Shown here: positions 34,530 through 42,822 of the stretch, one piece after another
Layout of the letters: every line of letters starts with the position of its first letter
Numbering within the stretch: the stretch's first letter is position 1
Translations under genes and position numbers: made by a program
The notes under the pieces: model-generated
Databases searched by the model: none
The model's input: the letters and a program-made list of their open reading frames with translations, nothing else
Told to the model about the DNA's origin: nothing
Assembly (NCBI GenBank): GCA_964483105.1
Contig: CAYZZU010000006.1
Coordinates: 38,120-102,119, forward strand
Source: CAYZZU01 sp964483105
GTDB taxonomy: Bacteria; CG2-30-53-67
Length of the DNA: 64,000 nt
Direction: 5' to 3'

Positions 34530-34552
34530 AACTTTAAGTTAACCGAGTTAAC
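34528..34552 (+). promoter_or_regulatory. Palindromic operator-like sequence over the amidase transcription start
   Basis: TTAACTT-T-AAGTTAA (34528-34542) is a perfect inverted repeat with 7-bp arms, and GTTAAC occurs twice (34538-34543, 34547-34552). It overlaps the -10 and the predicted start, a typical repressor position. The protein that would bind is unknown. Confidence 0.5.
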
Positions 34553-34561
34553 GTATCAATT

Positions 34562-36280
34562 ATGAAAAGATTATATCACTCGGCGCGTCCATACCTCCTC
34601 TATTTTTCTCTTTATTTCCTGGTAGTAGGGCTTTGTGCCTCCCCTGTTTTTGCGCGAAACACGGCCGAAGATCTTTATCAATCCGCAAAAAAGGAATATC
34701 ATCGTTTTTCCCGGTCCTCCCGGCAGCGGAAGTACCGCGACCGGTGGGAGAGAGTGATCCACAGATTCGAGGAGATTGCTTCCCGGTATCCTCATTCCCG
34801 CCGGGCTGATGACGCCCTCTACAATGCCGCGCGGATTACGCTGAAGCTCAGAAGACGTTCCCGCGCCGCCCGGGATACGGATGCCGCCCTGAAAATTCTC
34901 GCGCGGATCGTTCGGGATTATCCCAAAAGCCGATACGCGGACGACGCCCAATATCTGATCGGAGAGATCTACCGGAAAATCAGAAACAATCCGGTGGAAG
35001 CCTACCGGGCCTATGCCGTGATTCCGAACCGTTTCCCCCACGGGGATATGGTGAAAAAGGCCAGAGCCCGACTTGCCGGGCTTCCCGCCCCGAAGAAGGT
35101 TCGTACCCTCCCGGTTGTGGCCGCCGCACCGGTTTTGCCTCCCCGCTCCGGGAGAAGAGGAATGGCTCAAATCACGGGAATTCGGCACTGGTCCGGGAGC
35201 GACTATGTTCGCGTGGTGATCGACCTGAGCGGACCGGTCCAATTTGAAAAACACCGTCTTTCAAACCCGGCCAGGATCTATGTCGATCTGAAGGGATCCC
35301 GCCTTTCAACCGCCCTTGGAAAGAATCCGATCCCGGTTTCCGGAGGATACCTCAAGGCAATTCGGGCGGGGCAGTTTGATCAGGACACGGCCCGTGTGGT
35401 TCTCGATTTTGAAAAAATCCGGAACGTTTCGATCTTCCCTCTCCAGGGGCCGGACCGGATCGTCATGGATGTGGCCGGGGAGGAATCCGTTCTGGAGAGA
35501 CTGTCCAGGGTCCGTGAAGGAAAGATTCAGGGAGACCGGTATTCTCCTTCCCTGTCCGAGCAACTCGGTATGAAGGTTGCCAAGGTAGTGATCGATCCCG
35601 GCCACGGCGGCAAGGATCCGGGATGTATCGGTCGAAGCGGGCTGAAGGAGAAGGATATCACGCTGGATATCGGGCTCCGCCTGAAAAAGCTGCTGGAAAA
35701 AAAGCTCCGTCTGCAGGTGGTCATGACCCGCGACCGGGATGTCTTCGTTCCCCTGGATGAGCGGACCGCAATCGCCAATCGAGAGAAGGCTGACCTCTTT
35801 ATTTCCATTCATGTCAATGCCGCGAAGAGCCACAGTGTGCGGGGGGTGGAGACATGGTTCCTGGACTTGGCCGCGTCGGAGCGGGCCAAGAAGATCGCCG
35901 CCCGGGAGAATTCTTCTTCGTCAAAACCGATGAGTGACCTGCAGTCGATCCTGAACGATCTCCTGTTGAGCAACAAGACGCAGGAGTCCAGCCGTTTAGC
36001 CGAGACCTTACAGGAGTTTCTGACTCAGGATTTGAAGGAACGCTACAAGGGAATCCGGAACCTGGGGGTGAAAGGCGCTCCCTTCGTTGTCCTGGTCGGG
36101 GCACGGATGCCGAGCGTCTTGAGTGAAGTCTCCTTCATCAGCAACCCCTCGGAGGAGCGGAGGCTGAAACAGGACCGTTATCGTGATTCCATTGCCATGG
36201 GACTTTTCCAGGGGGTTTCCGCATTCATGAAATCTCCGGAATACGCATTCACAAAGCCCGGCGCCGGTCTGAAGGACTGA
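34562..36280 (+). CDS. N-acetylmuramoyl-L-alanine amidase with TPR-like and AMIN domains (AmiC-type)
   Basis: 572 residues, exported (signal segment about 8-31, ending SPVFA). In order: a TPR/Tol-Pal-like helical region (about 35-180; ADDALYNAARITLKL, YADDAQYLIGEIYRKI), an AMIN domain (about 200-315; YVRVVIDLSGPVQFEKHRL) and the amidase_3 catalytic domain (about 330-560) with VVIDPGHGGKDPG (zinc His), KDITLDIGLRL, LFISIHVNAAKS (zinc His) and SVLSEVSFISNPSEERRL (catalytic Glu). It splits septal peptidoglycan in the periplasm. The added TPR region may give a partner-binding site. The start has no obvious Shine-Dalgarno. Confidence 0.93.
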   Translation: MKRLYHSARPYLLYFSLYFLVVGLCASPVFARNTAEDLYQSAKKEYHRFSRSSRQRKYRDRWERVIHRFEEIASRYPHSRRADDALYNAARITLKLRRRSRAARDTDAALKILARIVRDYPKSRYADDAQYLIGEIYRKIRNNPVEAYRAYAVIPNRFPHGDMVKKARARLAGLPAPKKVRTLPVVAAAPVLPPRSGRRGMAQITGIRHWSGSDYVRVVIDLSGPVQFEKHRLSNPARIYVDLKGSRLSTALGKNPIPVSGGYLKAIRAGQFDQDTARVVLDFEKIRNVSIFPLQGPDRIVMDVAGEESVLERLSRVREGKIQGDRYSPSLSEQLGMKVAKVVIDPGHGGKDPGCIGRSGLKEKDITLDIGLRLKKLLEKKLRLQVVMTRDRDVFVPLDERTAIANREKADLFISIHVNAAKSHSVRGVETWFLDLAASERAKKIAARENSSSSKPMSDLQSILNDLLLSNKTQESSRLAETLQEFLTQDLKERYKGIRNLGVKGAPFVVLVGARMPSVLSEVSFISNPSEERRLKQDRYRDSIAMGLFQGVSAFMKSPEYAFTKPGAGLKD

Positions 36281-36302
36281 TGGGCTCTCAAGGAGAAACA
36301 AT

Positions 36303-36758
36303 ATGGCAAACCGCATTGATCTTGGAAAGCAGCTGCTGTTCGAGGGAGTGGAAGCGACTCAGCTTCAAAAGATTGCCGGCAAATTGTCCGTGATTATCCT
36401 GAACAAGGACCATTATCTGTTCCGCGAGGATGAAGAGGCGAAGGGGATATACCTCGTCGATTCCGGAAAACTGGAGATCTCAAAGACCACTCCGGATGGT
36501 TGGAAACAAAGCATCACGGTTTTCAAGGCAGGTTCTTTCTGCGGGGAGTTGGCCGTGTTGGAAAAGAGACGTCATGCGGCGAGCGCGATCGCACTGGAGG
36601 ACAGCAAGCTCTTTCTGCTTTCAAGAGATGAATTTGAAAGACTGCAGAGTGAAGATACCTCCCTCGCGAATGTAATCCTGAGGAAACTCTGCATCATATT
36701 GAGCTGCAACCTGAGGTCCATGAACGACCGGCTCCTGAAGACCTTGGTGGGGTATTAG
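36303..36758 (+). CDS. Stand-alone cyclic nucleotide-binding domain protein (Crp-like, no HTH)
   Basis: 151 residues that form one cNMP-binding domain: FEGVEATQLQKIAGKL, DHYLFREDEEAKGIYLVDSGKLEI, FKAGSFCGELAVLEKRRHAASAIA (phosphate-binding cassette) and a C-helix. No DNA-binding helix-turn-helix follows, so it is not a transcription factor by itself. AAGGAGAAACA precedes the ATG. It lies 22 bp after the amidase gene and is probably co-transcribed, which hints at a role in envelope or division signalling. It is convergent with the FdhA-like gene. Confidence 0.88.
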   Translation: MANRIDLGKQLLFEGVEATQLQKIAGKLSVIILNKDHYLFREDEEAKGIYLVDSGKLEISKTTPDGWKQSITVFKAGSFCGELAVLEKRRHAASAIALEDSKLFLLSRDEFERLQSEDTSLANVILRKLCIILSCNLRSMNDRLLKTLVGY

Positions 36759-36800
36759 GAGACCGGGAACAGGACGGACGCTGAGCGATGTGACCTTCCA

Positions 36801-39482
36801 TCAATGTCGTTGCTCCAAGACCCTGCCTGATGTCAAGCCTTCAATCCTTACGGCGGTAAACTTGTAGCTGTATGTATCTGTGTACGTGTCTCGTGCGCCG
36901 CCGGTGAGGATGTTGATCGGGATTTCCGAATAGTGAAAGGAGGTGAATGCCGTTCCTTCGAGGATTGCAGGCTTCGCCCTCACGGTCATCATCACCGCCC
37001 CCCTTCGCGAGATGATTCTCACTTGCTGGCCGTTCTCCAGGTTTGATCTTTTCATGTCATAGGGGTTCATGTCGAGATATTCATCCATGCCCGTCGCGGT
37101 TCCTGACCGATCCGTCTGCGCGGCGTTGTTGAAATGGTAGAGTCGTCTGCCGGTCATCAGGATGATTGGATATTCTTCTGTCACTTTTTCCGAGGGTTCG
37201 TGGTAGGGAATAGCGGAGAACGAAGCCCGGCCCGCGGGAAACCCGTTGATATATAATCTCTCCGTGCCCGGATGGGACGCATGGGTACAGGGCCACTGCA
37301 ATCCCCTGGATCCGAGTCTCTGATGGGAGATCCCTCTGAAATAATAGGATAGGGACGCCAATTCATCGTATATTCCGGCGGGTGATTGAAAGTTGGACCG
37401 CAGTCCCATCCTGTTGGAGAGCTCCTGGAAGATCTCCCAGTCCGCTTTGGCCGCGCCTGCAGGTGGAACCGCCTTACGCAGGAGCTTGACGCGTCTTTCC
37501 GTGTTTGTGAATGTGCCGCTCTTTTCGGCAAAGGATGCGGCCGGCAGGATGACATCCGCGTATTCTGCTGTTTTTGTATAAAAGAGGTCCTGGTAAACCA
37601 TGAAGTCGAGTGATTGAAGCGCCTTGTGGATATTCAGGGAATCTCCATGCGTCTTGGCCGGGTCTTCGCCCCAGATATACAGTGCCTTGATTCTTCCCTT
37701 TCTCGCGGCGTCCATCATGTGGGTTGAATTTTCCCCGACCCATGCCGGAATCGGCTTCCCCCAGCGTGCTGAAAACCTCCTGCGGATCTCATCGTCCGTG
37801 ACAGGCTGGTAGCCGGGAAGGAGACCGGGAAGACATCCCATGTCACACGCACCCTGAACGTTGTTCTGCCCCCTGATGCAGAACACCCCGGTTCCGGGCA
37901 GCCCCACGTTTCCCGTAGCCAGCGCCAGGTTGATCAGCGCCAGCATACCTGCCGTACCGTATTCATGTTCATCCACTCCCAGTCCGCTGATGATCATAGC
38001 GCGCCTGCTGCTGCCGAAAATCTTAGCCGCTTTCCGGATCCTCCGTTCAGGCACACCCGTAATGGCTTCGACCTCCGGGAGAGAGAGGGAGAATGCCTCT
38101 GCCGCCGTTTTCTCCCATCCGGTTGTATGTTTTTCAATAAATTCCCTGTAGAGGAGATTCTCCTCAATCATGACTCTCAACATACCATTGAAAAGGGCTA
38201 TGTTGGTCCCGGGCCTAAGCTGGAGATGGAGTTCGGCCTCGTTCACCAGTGGAATCCTCCTCGGGTCGATCACGATCAGCCTGGCCCCCCTCGTGCGAGC
38301 CCACTTGATGTGAAGAGCGCTCACGGGATGAGCCTCCGTGGTGTTGGAACCGACTACCAGGATGACTTCGCTGTATTCGAGATCCTTCAGGGAGCAGGTG
38401 GATGCGCTCATCCCGAGGGCTCTCTTGAGGGCCATGGCGGCCGGTATATGGCAGAGCCGTGCACAGTTGTCGATGTGGTTTGTCCCAAGGGCCGCCCGCA
38501 TCATCCTCTGAAACATGTAATTGTCCTCGTTCGTGGCCCTTGCGGAGCCGATTCCACCGATGGCGGCGGGACCGTATTTATGCTTGATCTCAAGCAGCCT
38601 GGCTGTGATGAGTGAGAGCGCTTTCTCCCATGACGCCTTTTGAAACCCGCCGCCGGATTTGATCAGAGGTGTTTGAAGCCTGTCGGGGTGGTGGATGAAA
38701 CTGAAACCAAACCTGCCTTTTACACACAGGTTTCCCCTCCCCACCGGATCGAGATCATCCGATGTGACGCCGATTACCTTGTCGTCCTTGACGTCCAGAT
38801 AGATACTGCACCCCGTTGCACAGTAGGTACATACGCTCTTGACTCTCCTTTCGGCCCGGGTTCGGTATATCTCGACGATGGCGCCTGTGGGACAGATGAC
38901 AGCGCACTGTCCGCACCGCTCGCATTCCTTGCTGAAGGTGATCTGATCCACATCCGGTGACAGGGCCGGGTGGCGCAGTGCGCCGACCCTGCGTATTTCT
39001 CTGCATACTCTTACGCATTTGCCGCAGCCAATGCATTGATCCAAATTGACTTTGATCTTATTTTGTATGATCTCTTTGTGTGATTCGTCGGCCGAGGTAA
39101 AAACCGGTCTTTCCAGCCCTACGGCGTCCGCCAGTTCCAGAAGACCGCAGAACTCATATTGCGGGCAGGTTGCACAATTGCCCTTGTGTTGCCTGATAAT
39201 CGCTGTTACACGTTTCCTGCGCGCCTTCTCGGCCTTCCTGGAGTGGGTGGTCACGACCATCCCGTCTTCGGCTTTTGTCTTGCACGCCGCCCTGAGTTTC
39301 CCATTGATTTCGACAAGGCAGACCATGCAGCGGCCTGAAACGCTGAGTCTGGGATCATGGCACAAGGTGGGAATAAAAATCCGGTTTCTGTTTGCTGACT
39401 GAAGGACGGTCTCTCCGGGAAGGATCTCTGTTCTATGACCGTTGATGACCAGGGTTTTTCTTCTGTGACGGGACAGTTCCAT
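36801..39482 (-). CDS. FdhA-like molybdopterin oxidoreductase with N-terminal Fe-S domains
   Basis: 893 residues. A [2Fe-2S] domain (Cys41, 52, 55, 67), a NuoG-type His-Cys3 cluster (His99, Cys103, 106, 112) and two [4Fe-4S] ferredoxin motifs (CIGCGKCVRVC, CERCGQCAVIC) are followed by the bis-MGD domain (Cys218, 221, 225, 253) and the molybdopterin dinucleotide-binding C-terminus. The metal ligand position is Cys344-His345 (ARLCHIP), the Cys form of the formate dehydrogenase active site. It is therefore a likely cytoplasmic formate dehydrogenase or CO2 reductase catalytic subunit. No partner NuoE/F-like, hydrogenase or FdhD gene is nearby. Start 39482 has GGAGG 6 nt upstream. No signal peptide. 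Confidence 0.9.
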   Translation of the reverse strand: MELSRHRRKTLVINGHRTEILPGETVLQSANRNRIFIPTLCHDPRLSVSGRCMVCLVEINGKLRAACKTKAEDGMVVTTHSRKAEKARRKRVTAIIRQHKGNCATCPQYEFCGLLELADAVGLERPVFTSADESHKEIIQNKIKVNLDQCIGCGKCVRVCREIRRVGALRHPALSPDVDQITFSKECERCGQCAVICPTGAIVEIYRTRAERRVKSVCTYCATGCSIYLDVKDDKVIGVTSDDLDPVGRGNLCVKGRFGFSFIHHPDRLQTPLIKSGGGFQKASWEKALSLITARLLEIKHKYGPAAIGGIGSARATNEDNYMFQRMMRAALGTNHIDNCARLCHIPAAMALKRALGMSASTCSLKDLEYSEVILVVGSNTTEAHPVSALHIKWARTRGARLIVIDPRRIPLVNEAELHLQLRPGTNIALFNGMLRVMIEENLLYREFIEKHTTGWEKTAAEAFSLSLPEVEAITGVPERRIRKAAKIFGSSRRAMIISGLGVDEHEYGTAGMLALINLALATGNVGLPGTGVFCIRGQNNVQGACDMGCLPGLLPGYQPVTDDEIRRRFSARWGKPIPAWVGENSTHMMDAARKGRIKALYIWGEDPAKTHGDSLNIHKALQSLDFMVYQDLFYTKTAEYADVILPAASFAEKSGTFTNTERRVKLLRKAVPPAGAAKADWEIFQELSNRMGLRSNFQSPAGIYDELASLSYYFRGISHQRLGSRGLQWPCTHASHPGTERLYINGFPAGRASFSAIPYHEPSEKVTEEYPIILMTGRRLYHFNNAAQTDRSGTATGMDEYLDMNPYDMKRSNLENGQQVRIISRRGAVMMTVRAKPAILEGTAFTSFHYSEIPINILTGGARDTYTDTYSYKFTAVRIEGLTSGRVLEQRH

Positions 39483-39738
39483 ACTGGGCCTCCATGCCAT
39501 TTAAAGCCCAGACGGACGGCTTCGTGGTGATTGTGGCTTCCCGATGGTAACCCATCTTGATCCCGTCAGTTGCCTTCTTACTCATTAACAGGAAATCTTG
39601 GGTGATGTCTAATTTAAAGAATTTATACCGGTATGAGTTTTGTTTATTTCTTGATCATGCAGGGTTGCCGAATACGTGAGTCCGTGTCATGCAGCGGCCA
39701 TGTGAAAGAGCAGGCTGAAGGACCCCCCGCATTGCGTA
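39483..39738. other. Intergenic region between the FdhA-like gene and the Pho boxes
   Basis: Divergent regulatory interval with no gene that I can support. It holds an AT-rich stretch with the 10-bp palindrome ATACCGGTAT (39625-39634), a possible binding site. I could not find a convincing minus-strand promoter for the FdhA-like gene. Confidence 0.4.
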
Positions 39739-39793
39739 TTTCATCAAATCCTAACCTGTTCCTCATTTTATCCTAAGATTCCTCTTTTATTGT
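39739..39793 (+). promoter_or_regulatory. Tandem Pho-box-like repeats and -10 of the porin gene
   Basis: Four 7-bp half-sites start every 11 bp: TTTCATC (39739), CCTAACC (39750), CCTCATT (39761) and CCTAAGA (39772), with 4-bp spacers. After a further 9 nt comes TATTGT (39788-39793) as -10. The first box shares ATCAAATCCTAAC exactly with the box before pstS. The 7-4-7 direct-repeat layout is that of PhoB sites, though the bases differ from E. coli. Confidence 0.65.
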
Positions 39794-39863
39794 ATCCGCC
39801 TGTATGCCGCCGGAAAATTTTGAGGCGGCTTCCCACTTCATCTTACTTAGGGAGGAAAAGGCT

Positions 39864-41195
39864 ATGAGTATGAAACCGGGATGGTGGAACGGTAAGTACG
39901 GCAGTCTGTTGATTCACGGTATGGTCTGGACTCTGATGATGGTAACGGCTATTCCGGGGGCCTGGGGTGAGACAGCCGGCGCCAGGTCGGAAGATCCTTT
40001 AATCCGGCTTCTGATTCAGAAGGGGATTCTGACGGAACCGGAGGCGGCCGGGATTACGAAGGAAATGGCCCGAATGGATGGAAAAGACCGGGAGGGCAGT
40101 GGACCGGTCTTGCCGGACAGACTTTCCGGATTGAAGATCGGGATGTTAGGGTATATCGATTATTCCTCCGGGGAGGAAGCCCTGACGGATGGCCGTTCGG
40201 AAGGCTTCAACCGCTTTACGCTCACGCGGGGATATTTCACGGTGAAAAAAAAGATCCGTCCCTGGATGGGGGTCCGGATGACCACGGATATTCACCAGGA
40301 TGCGACGGAAGACTGGAAGATCCGGTTGAAGTATCTCTACGTGGAGTTGAAGCCGCTCGATTTCGGTTTTTTGACGAATATGAAGTTGGAAGCCGGTCAG
40401 GGCCATATCCCCTGGCTCGATTTTGAGGAGCATATCAATCCATACCGTGCTCAGGGGCCCATGGCCATTGAACGGTCGGGGATATTCAACTCGGCGGATG
40501 TCGGTGTGAGCCTGCGCGGTAACTTCGGGGGGAGGATCCGTAATGCCGCAGCACTGACCGGGAACCGGCATTATGACGGACGGTACGGTAGTTGGCACGT
40601 GGGTGTCTATAACGGGGGCGGATACCATGCCACGGAAAGGAACAACAACAAGGTGCTGGAAGGGCGTTTTACCCTGCGGCCCCTGCCCGCTATGCTGCCC
40701 GGCCTGCAGGTGAGTTATTTCGGAATCTACGGTAACGGGAACCGTGCACCGTCAGCGGGCAGCGTTCCTCGCTACCGTGTCAACCTCGGCATGCTGAGCT
40801 GGGAGCATCCGTTGGGAATCGTGACCGCCCAATACTTCCGGACCAGGGGCAATGCCGCGGGGACCCTCGTGGATGCTGCGAACCGGAGTCTTGATACGTC
40901 CGGTTACTCTTTTTTCGGACGTGCCAAGCTGCCGATATGGAGGGATCGCCTTGCCCTCTTCGGACGGTATGACCATTTCAACCCGGACAGGAACGGGTTG
41001 ATCTCCCGGCGTGCATCCTATAACCTGTCAGACGCGGGGCTTTCTCTGAATCTTGATAAGGGAAACATGATCCTGGTGACCTATGAGTCCACGGACTATG
41101 AACCAGACAGCAACGGCCGGGGAAAGGTCCCGGTTCCGGACATCCGTTTGGGAGATGAGCATCGTATTCAGATGGTCTACCAATTGGCATTCTGA
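39864..41195 (+). CDS. Outer-membrane porin, phosphate-selective OprO/OprP-like
   Basis: 443 residues with a signal peptide (hydrophobic segment about 18-34, cleavage near GAWG). An N-terminal helical segment (LLIQKGILTEPEAAGITKEM) is typical of this porin group, and then amphipathic beta strands run to a terminal Phe (YQLAF). SWHVGVYNGG and LEGRFTLRPLP resemble OprO/OprP-type porins. Placement before phoBR-pst and a shared Pho-box-like promoter argue for phosphate uptake across the outer membrane. The ATG at 39864 follows AGGGAGGAAAAGG. Confidence 0.85.
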   Translation: MSMKPGWWNGKYGSLLIHGMVWTLMMVTAIPGAWGETAGARSEDPLIRLLIQKGILTEPEAAGITKEMARMDGKDREGSGPVLPDRLSGLKIGMLGYIDYSSGEEALTDGRSEGFNRFTLTRGYFTVKKKIRPWMGVRMTTDIHQDATEDWKIRLKYLYVELKPLDFGFLTNMKLEAGQGHIPWLDFEEHINPYRAQGPMAIERSGIFNSADVGVSLRGNFGGRIRNAAALTGNRHYDGRYGSWHVGVYNGGGYHATERNNNKVLEGRFTLRPLPAMLPGLQVSYFGIYGNGNRAPSAGSVPRYRVNLGMLSWEHPLGIVTAQYFRTRGNAAGTLVDAANRSLDTSGYSFFGRAKLPIWRDRLALFGRYDHFNPDRNGLISRRASYNLSDAGLSLNLDKGNMILVTYESTDYEPDSNGRGKVPVPDIRLGDEHRIQMVYQLAF

Positions 41196-41324
41196 ACATT
41201 GGGGGGTCTCTTCAAAATCCTGCCGTTTCCCGGACCGGGATGGACCCTGTGTAGACGGGTCGGTGATTTTCCTTTATAATGGCTGTGTTTTATTCTTTGA
41301 CGGAAGAGAAAAAGGTAGGGTTCC

Positions 41325-42164
41325 ATGTCCCGGAGAAATCTGAAGCTAACCATCGAATATGAAGGAACGGCATATCACGGCTGGCAGGTCCAGCCGAACG
41401 GAGTGACGATCCAGGAAGTGATCGAAAGAGTCTTGCTGCGGCTGACCGGCCGGAGGCCGAAGGTCGTTGCTTCCGGCAGGACCGACGCCGGTGTCCACGC
41501 GGAGGCCCAGATCGCCCATTTCCATACGGAATCGGCCATGGAATGCTGGAAACTCCGCAGGGGCTTGAACGCCCTTCTCCCGGATGATATAGTGATCCGC
41601 AGGGTGGAAGTGGTATCAGATGACTTTCACGCAAGATTCAGTGCACGCGGCAAGACGTACCGGTACGTCATCCTGAACCGTTCCGCTCCGTCCGTCTTTG
41701 AAAGGAACCGCTGCTGGCATGTCTGTTTCCGACTTGATCTGTCGGCCATGCGGGAGGCTGCGGCCTGTCTTCAAGGGTGTCACGATTTTTCGGCTTTTCG
41801 GGCCGCGGATTGTTGTGCGAAACACCCGAATCGCGAGATCCACTTCATTGAAATCGATCAACAAGAGGAGTGGATCCGGATCATGATCTCCGCGAACGCC
41901 TTTTTGAAGCATATGGTCAGAAATATCGTGGGGACCCTGGTGGAGATCGGGCGGGGAAGGCTGCCGCCATCGGAGATGAAACGGATTCTGGAAAGCCGTG
42001 ACCGCCGCAGGGCCGGGCCTACGGCTCCGGCTTGCGGGCTCTTCCTGGTTTCCGTGGATTACGGCGGACGGTTTTGCAGAAACCCCTCTATTCCGGCAGG
42101 TTCTTGCGGATCCCTAAGAAAGGAAAACGATGAGCCGGGCAGAGATCCTGATTGTGGAAGATGA
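41325..42164 (+). CDS. truA: tRNA pseudouridine(38-40) synthase TruA
   Basis: Isomerises uridines 38-40 in the anticodon arm. It shows LTIEYEGTAYHGWQVQPNGVTIQ, the catalytic Asp in ASGRTDAGVHA, LNALLPDDIVI, FHARFSARGKTYRYVI, FLKHMVRNIVGTLVEIG and GPTAPACGLFLVSVDY. 279 residues, including a C-terminal tail of about 30 that overlaps phoB by 35 bp. That tail is poorly conserved-looking and is encoded by the phoB leader and start. AAAAGGTAGGG precedes the ATG. Confidence 0.95.
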   Translation: MSRRNLKLTIEYEGTAYHGWQVQPNGVTIQEVIERVLLRLTGRRPKVVASGRTDAGVHAEAQIAHFHTESAMECWKLRRGLNALLPDDIVIRRVEVVSDDFHARFSARGKTYRYVILNRSAPSVFERNRCWHVCFRLDLSAMREAAACLQGCHDFSAFRAADCCAKHPNREIHFIEIDQQEEWIRIMISANAFLKHMVRNIVGTLVEIGRGRLPPSEMKRILESRDRRRAGPTAPACGLFLVSVDYGGRFCRNPSIPAGSCGSLRKENDEPGRDPDCGR

Positions 42165-42822
42165 AGAGGAAATTCGCGAGTTGGTTCGCTATAACCTGGA
42201 ACGGGGAGGGTATCAGGTGGCCGGCACGGATTCGGGAGATGATGCCCTGACCCGGGTTCGGTCCCTGAAGCCCGATCTGATCGTGCTGGATCTCATGCTG
42301 CCCGGTCTGGATGGACTTTCGGTCTGCCGGATCCTGAAAGAGGACCCGGAGACCCGTTCCGTCCCGATCATTATGTTGACCGCCAGAGGAGAAGAGAAGG
42401 ACATTGTCGCCGGTCTGGAACTCGGGGCGGACGATTATGTGACCAAGCCGTTCAGCCCTCGGATCCTTCTGTCCAGAATCGAGGCGGTTTTACGCCGGAC
42501 GCGGAGGGAGACGCAACCGGAGACTGAGGAAATCCGCTGCCGGGAATTGACCATCCATCCCGGTCGTCATGAAGTGTCGGTGAACGGGAGGCCGATTCAC
42601 CTGACCGTTACGGAGTTTCGGATTCTTCACCTCCTCATGAGACGGGCGGGATGGGTCTTCACCCGTTCCCAGATCGTGGATGCCGTCAGGGGAGAGGATT
42701 ATCCGGTGACCGAGCGCTCCGTGGATGTCCAGATCGCCGGACTCAGAAAAAAACTCGGTCTCTTCGGGGAATACGTGGAAACGGTGCGTGGGATCGGATA
42801 TAAGGTGAGAGGTCCGGAATGA
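42130..42822 (+). CDS. phoB: Phosphate regulon response regulator PhoB
   Basis: 230 residues, OmpR/PhoB family. The receiver has Glu10-Asp11, acceptor Asp54, Thr84 and Lys106 (YVTKPF). The winged helix (about 130-228) has LTVTEFRILHLLMRRAGWVFTRSQI, ERSVDVQIAGLRKKLG and VETVRGIGYKV. It is expected to activate pst and the porin under phosphate limitation. It starts within truA (35-bp overlap) after AAGAAAGGA and overlaps phoR by 4 bp. Confidence 0.94.
   Translation: MSRAEILIVEDEEEIRELVRYNLERGGYQVAGTDSGDDALTRVRSLKPDLIVLDLMLPGLDGLSVCRILKEDPETRSVPIIMLTARGEEKDIVAGLELGADDYVTKPFSPRILLSRIEAVLRRTRRETQPETEEIRCRELTIHPGRHEVSVNGRPIHLTVTEFRILHLLMRRAGWVFTRSQIVDAVRGEDYPVTERSVDVQIAGLRKKLGLFGEYVETVRGIGYKVRGPE

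Noticed and set aside
36815..36840. A 14-bp match (TGCCTGATGTCAAG) between the end of the FdhA-like gene and the loop of the rpmF-plsX palindrome
   Set aside because: Several 14-bp matches are expected by chance in 64 kb, and no palindrome surrounds it, so it is not called a REP copy.
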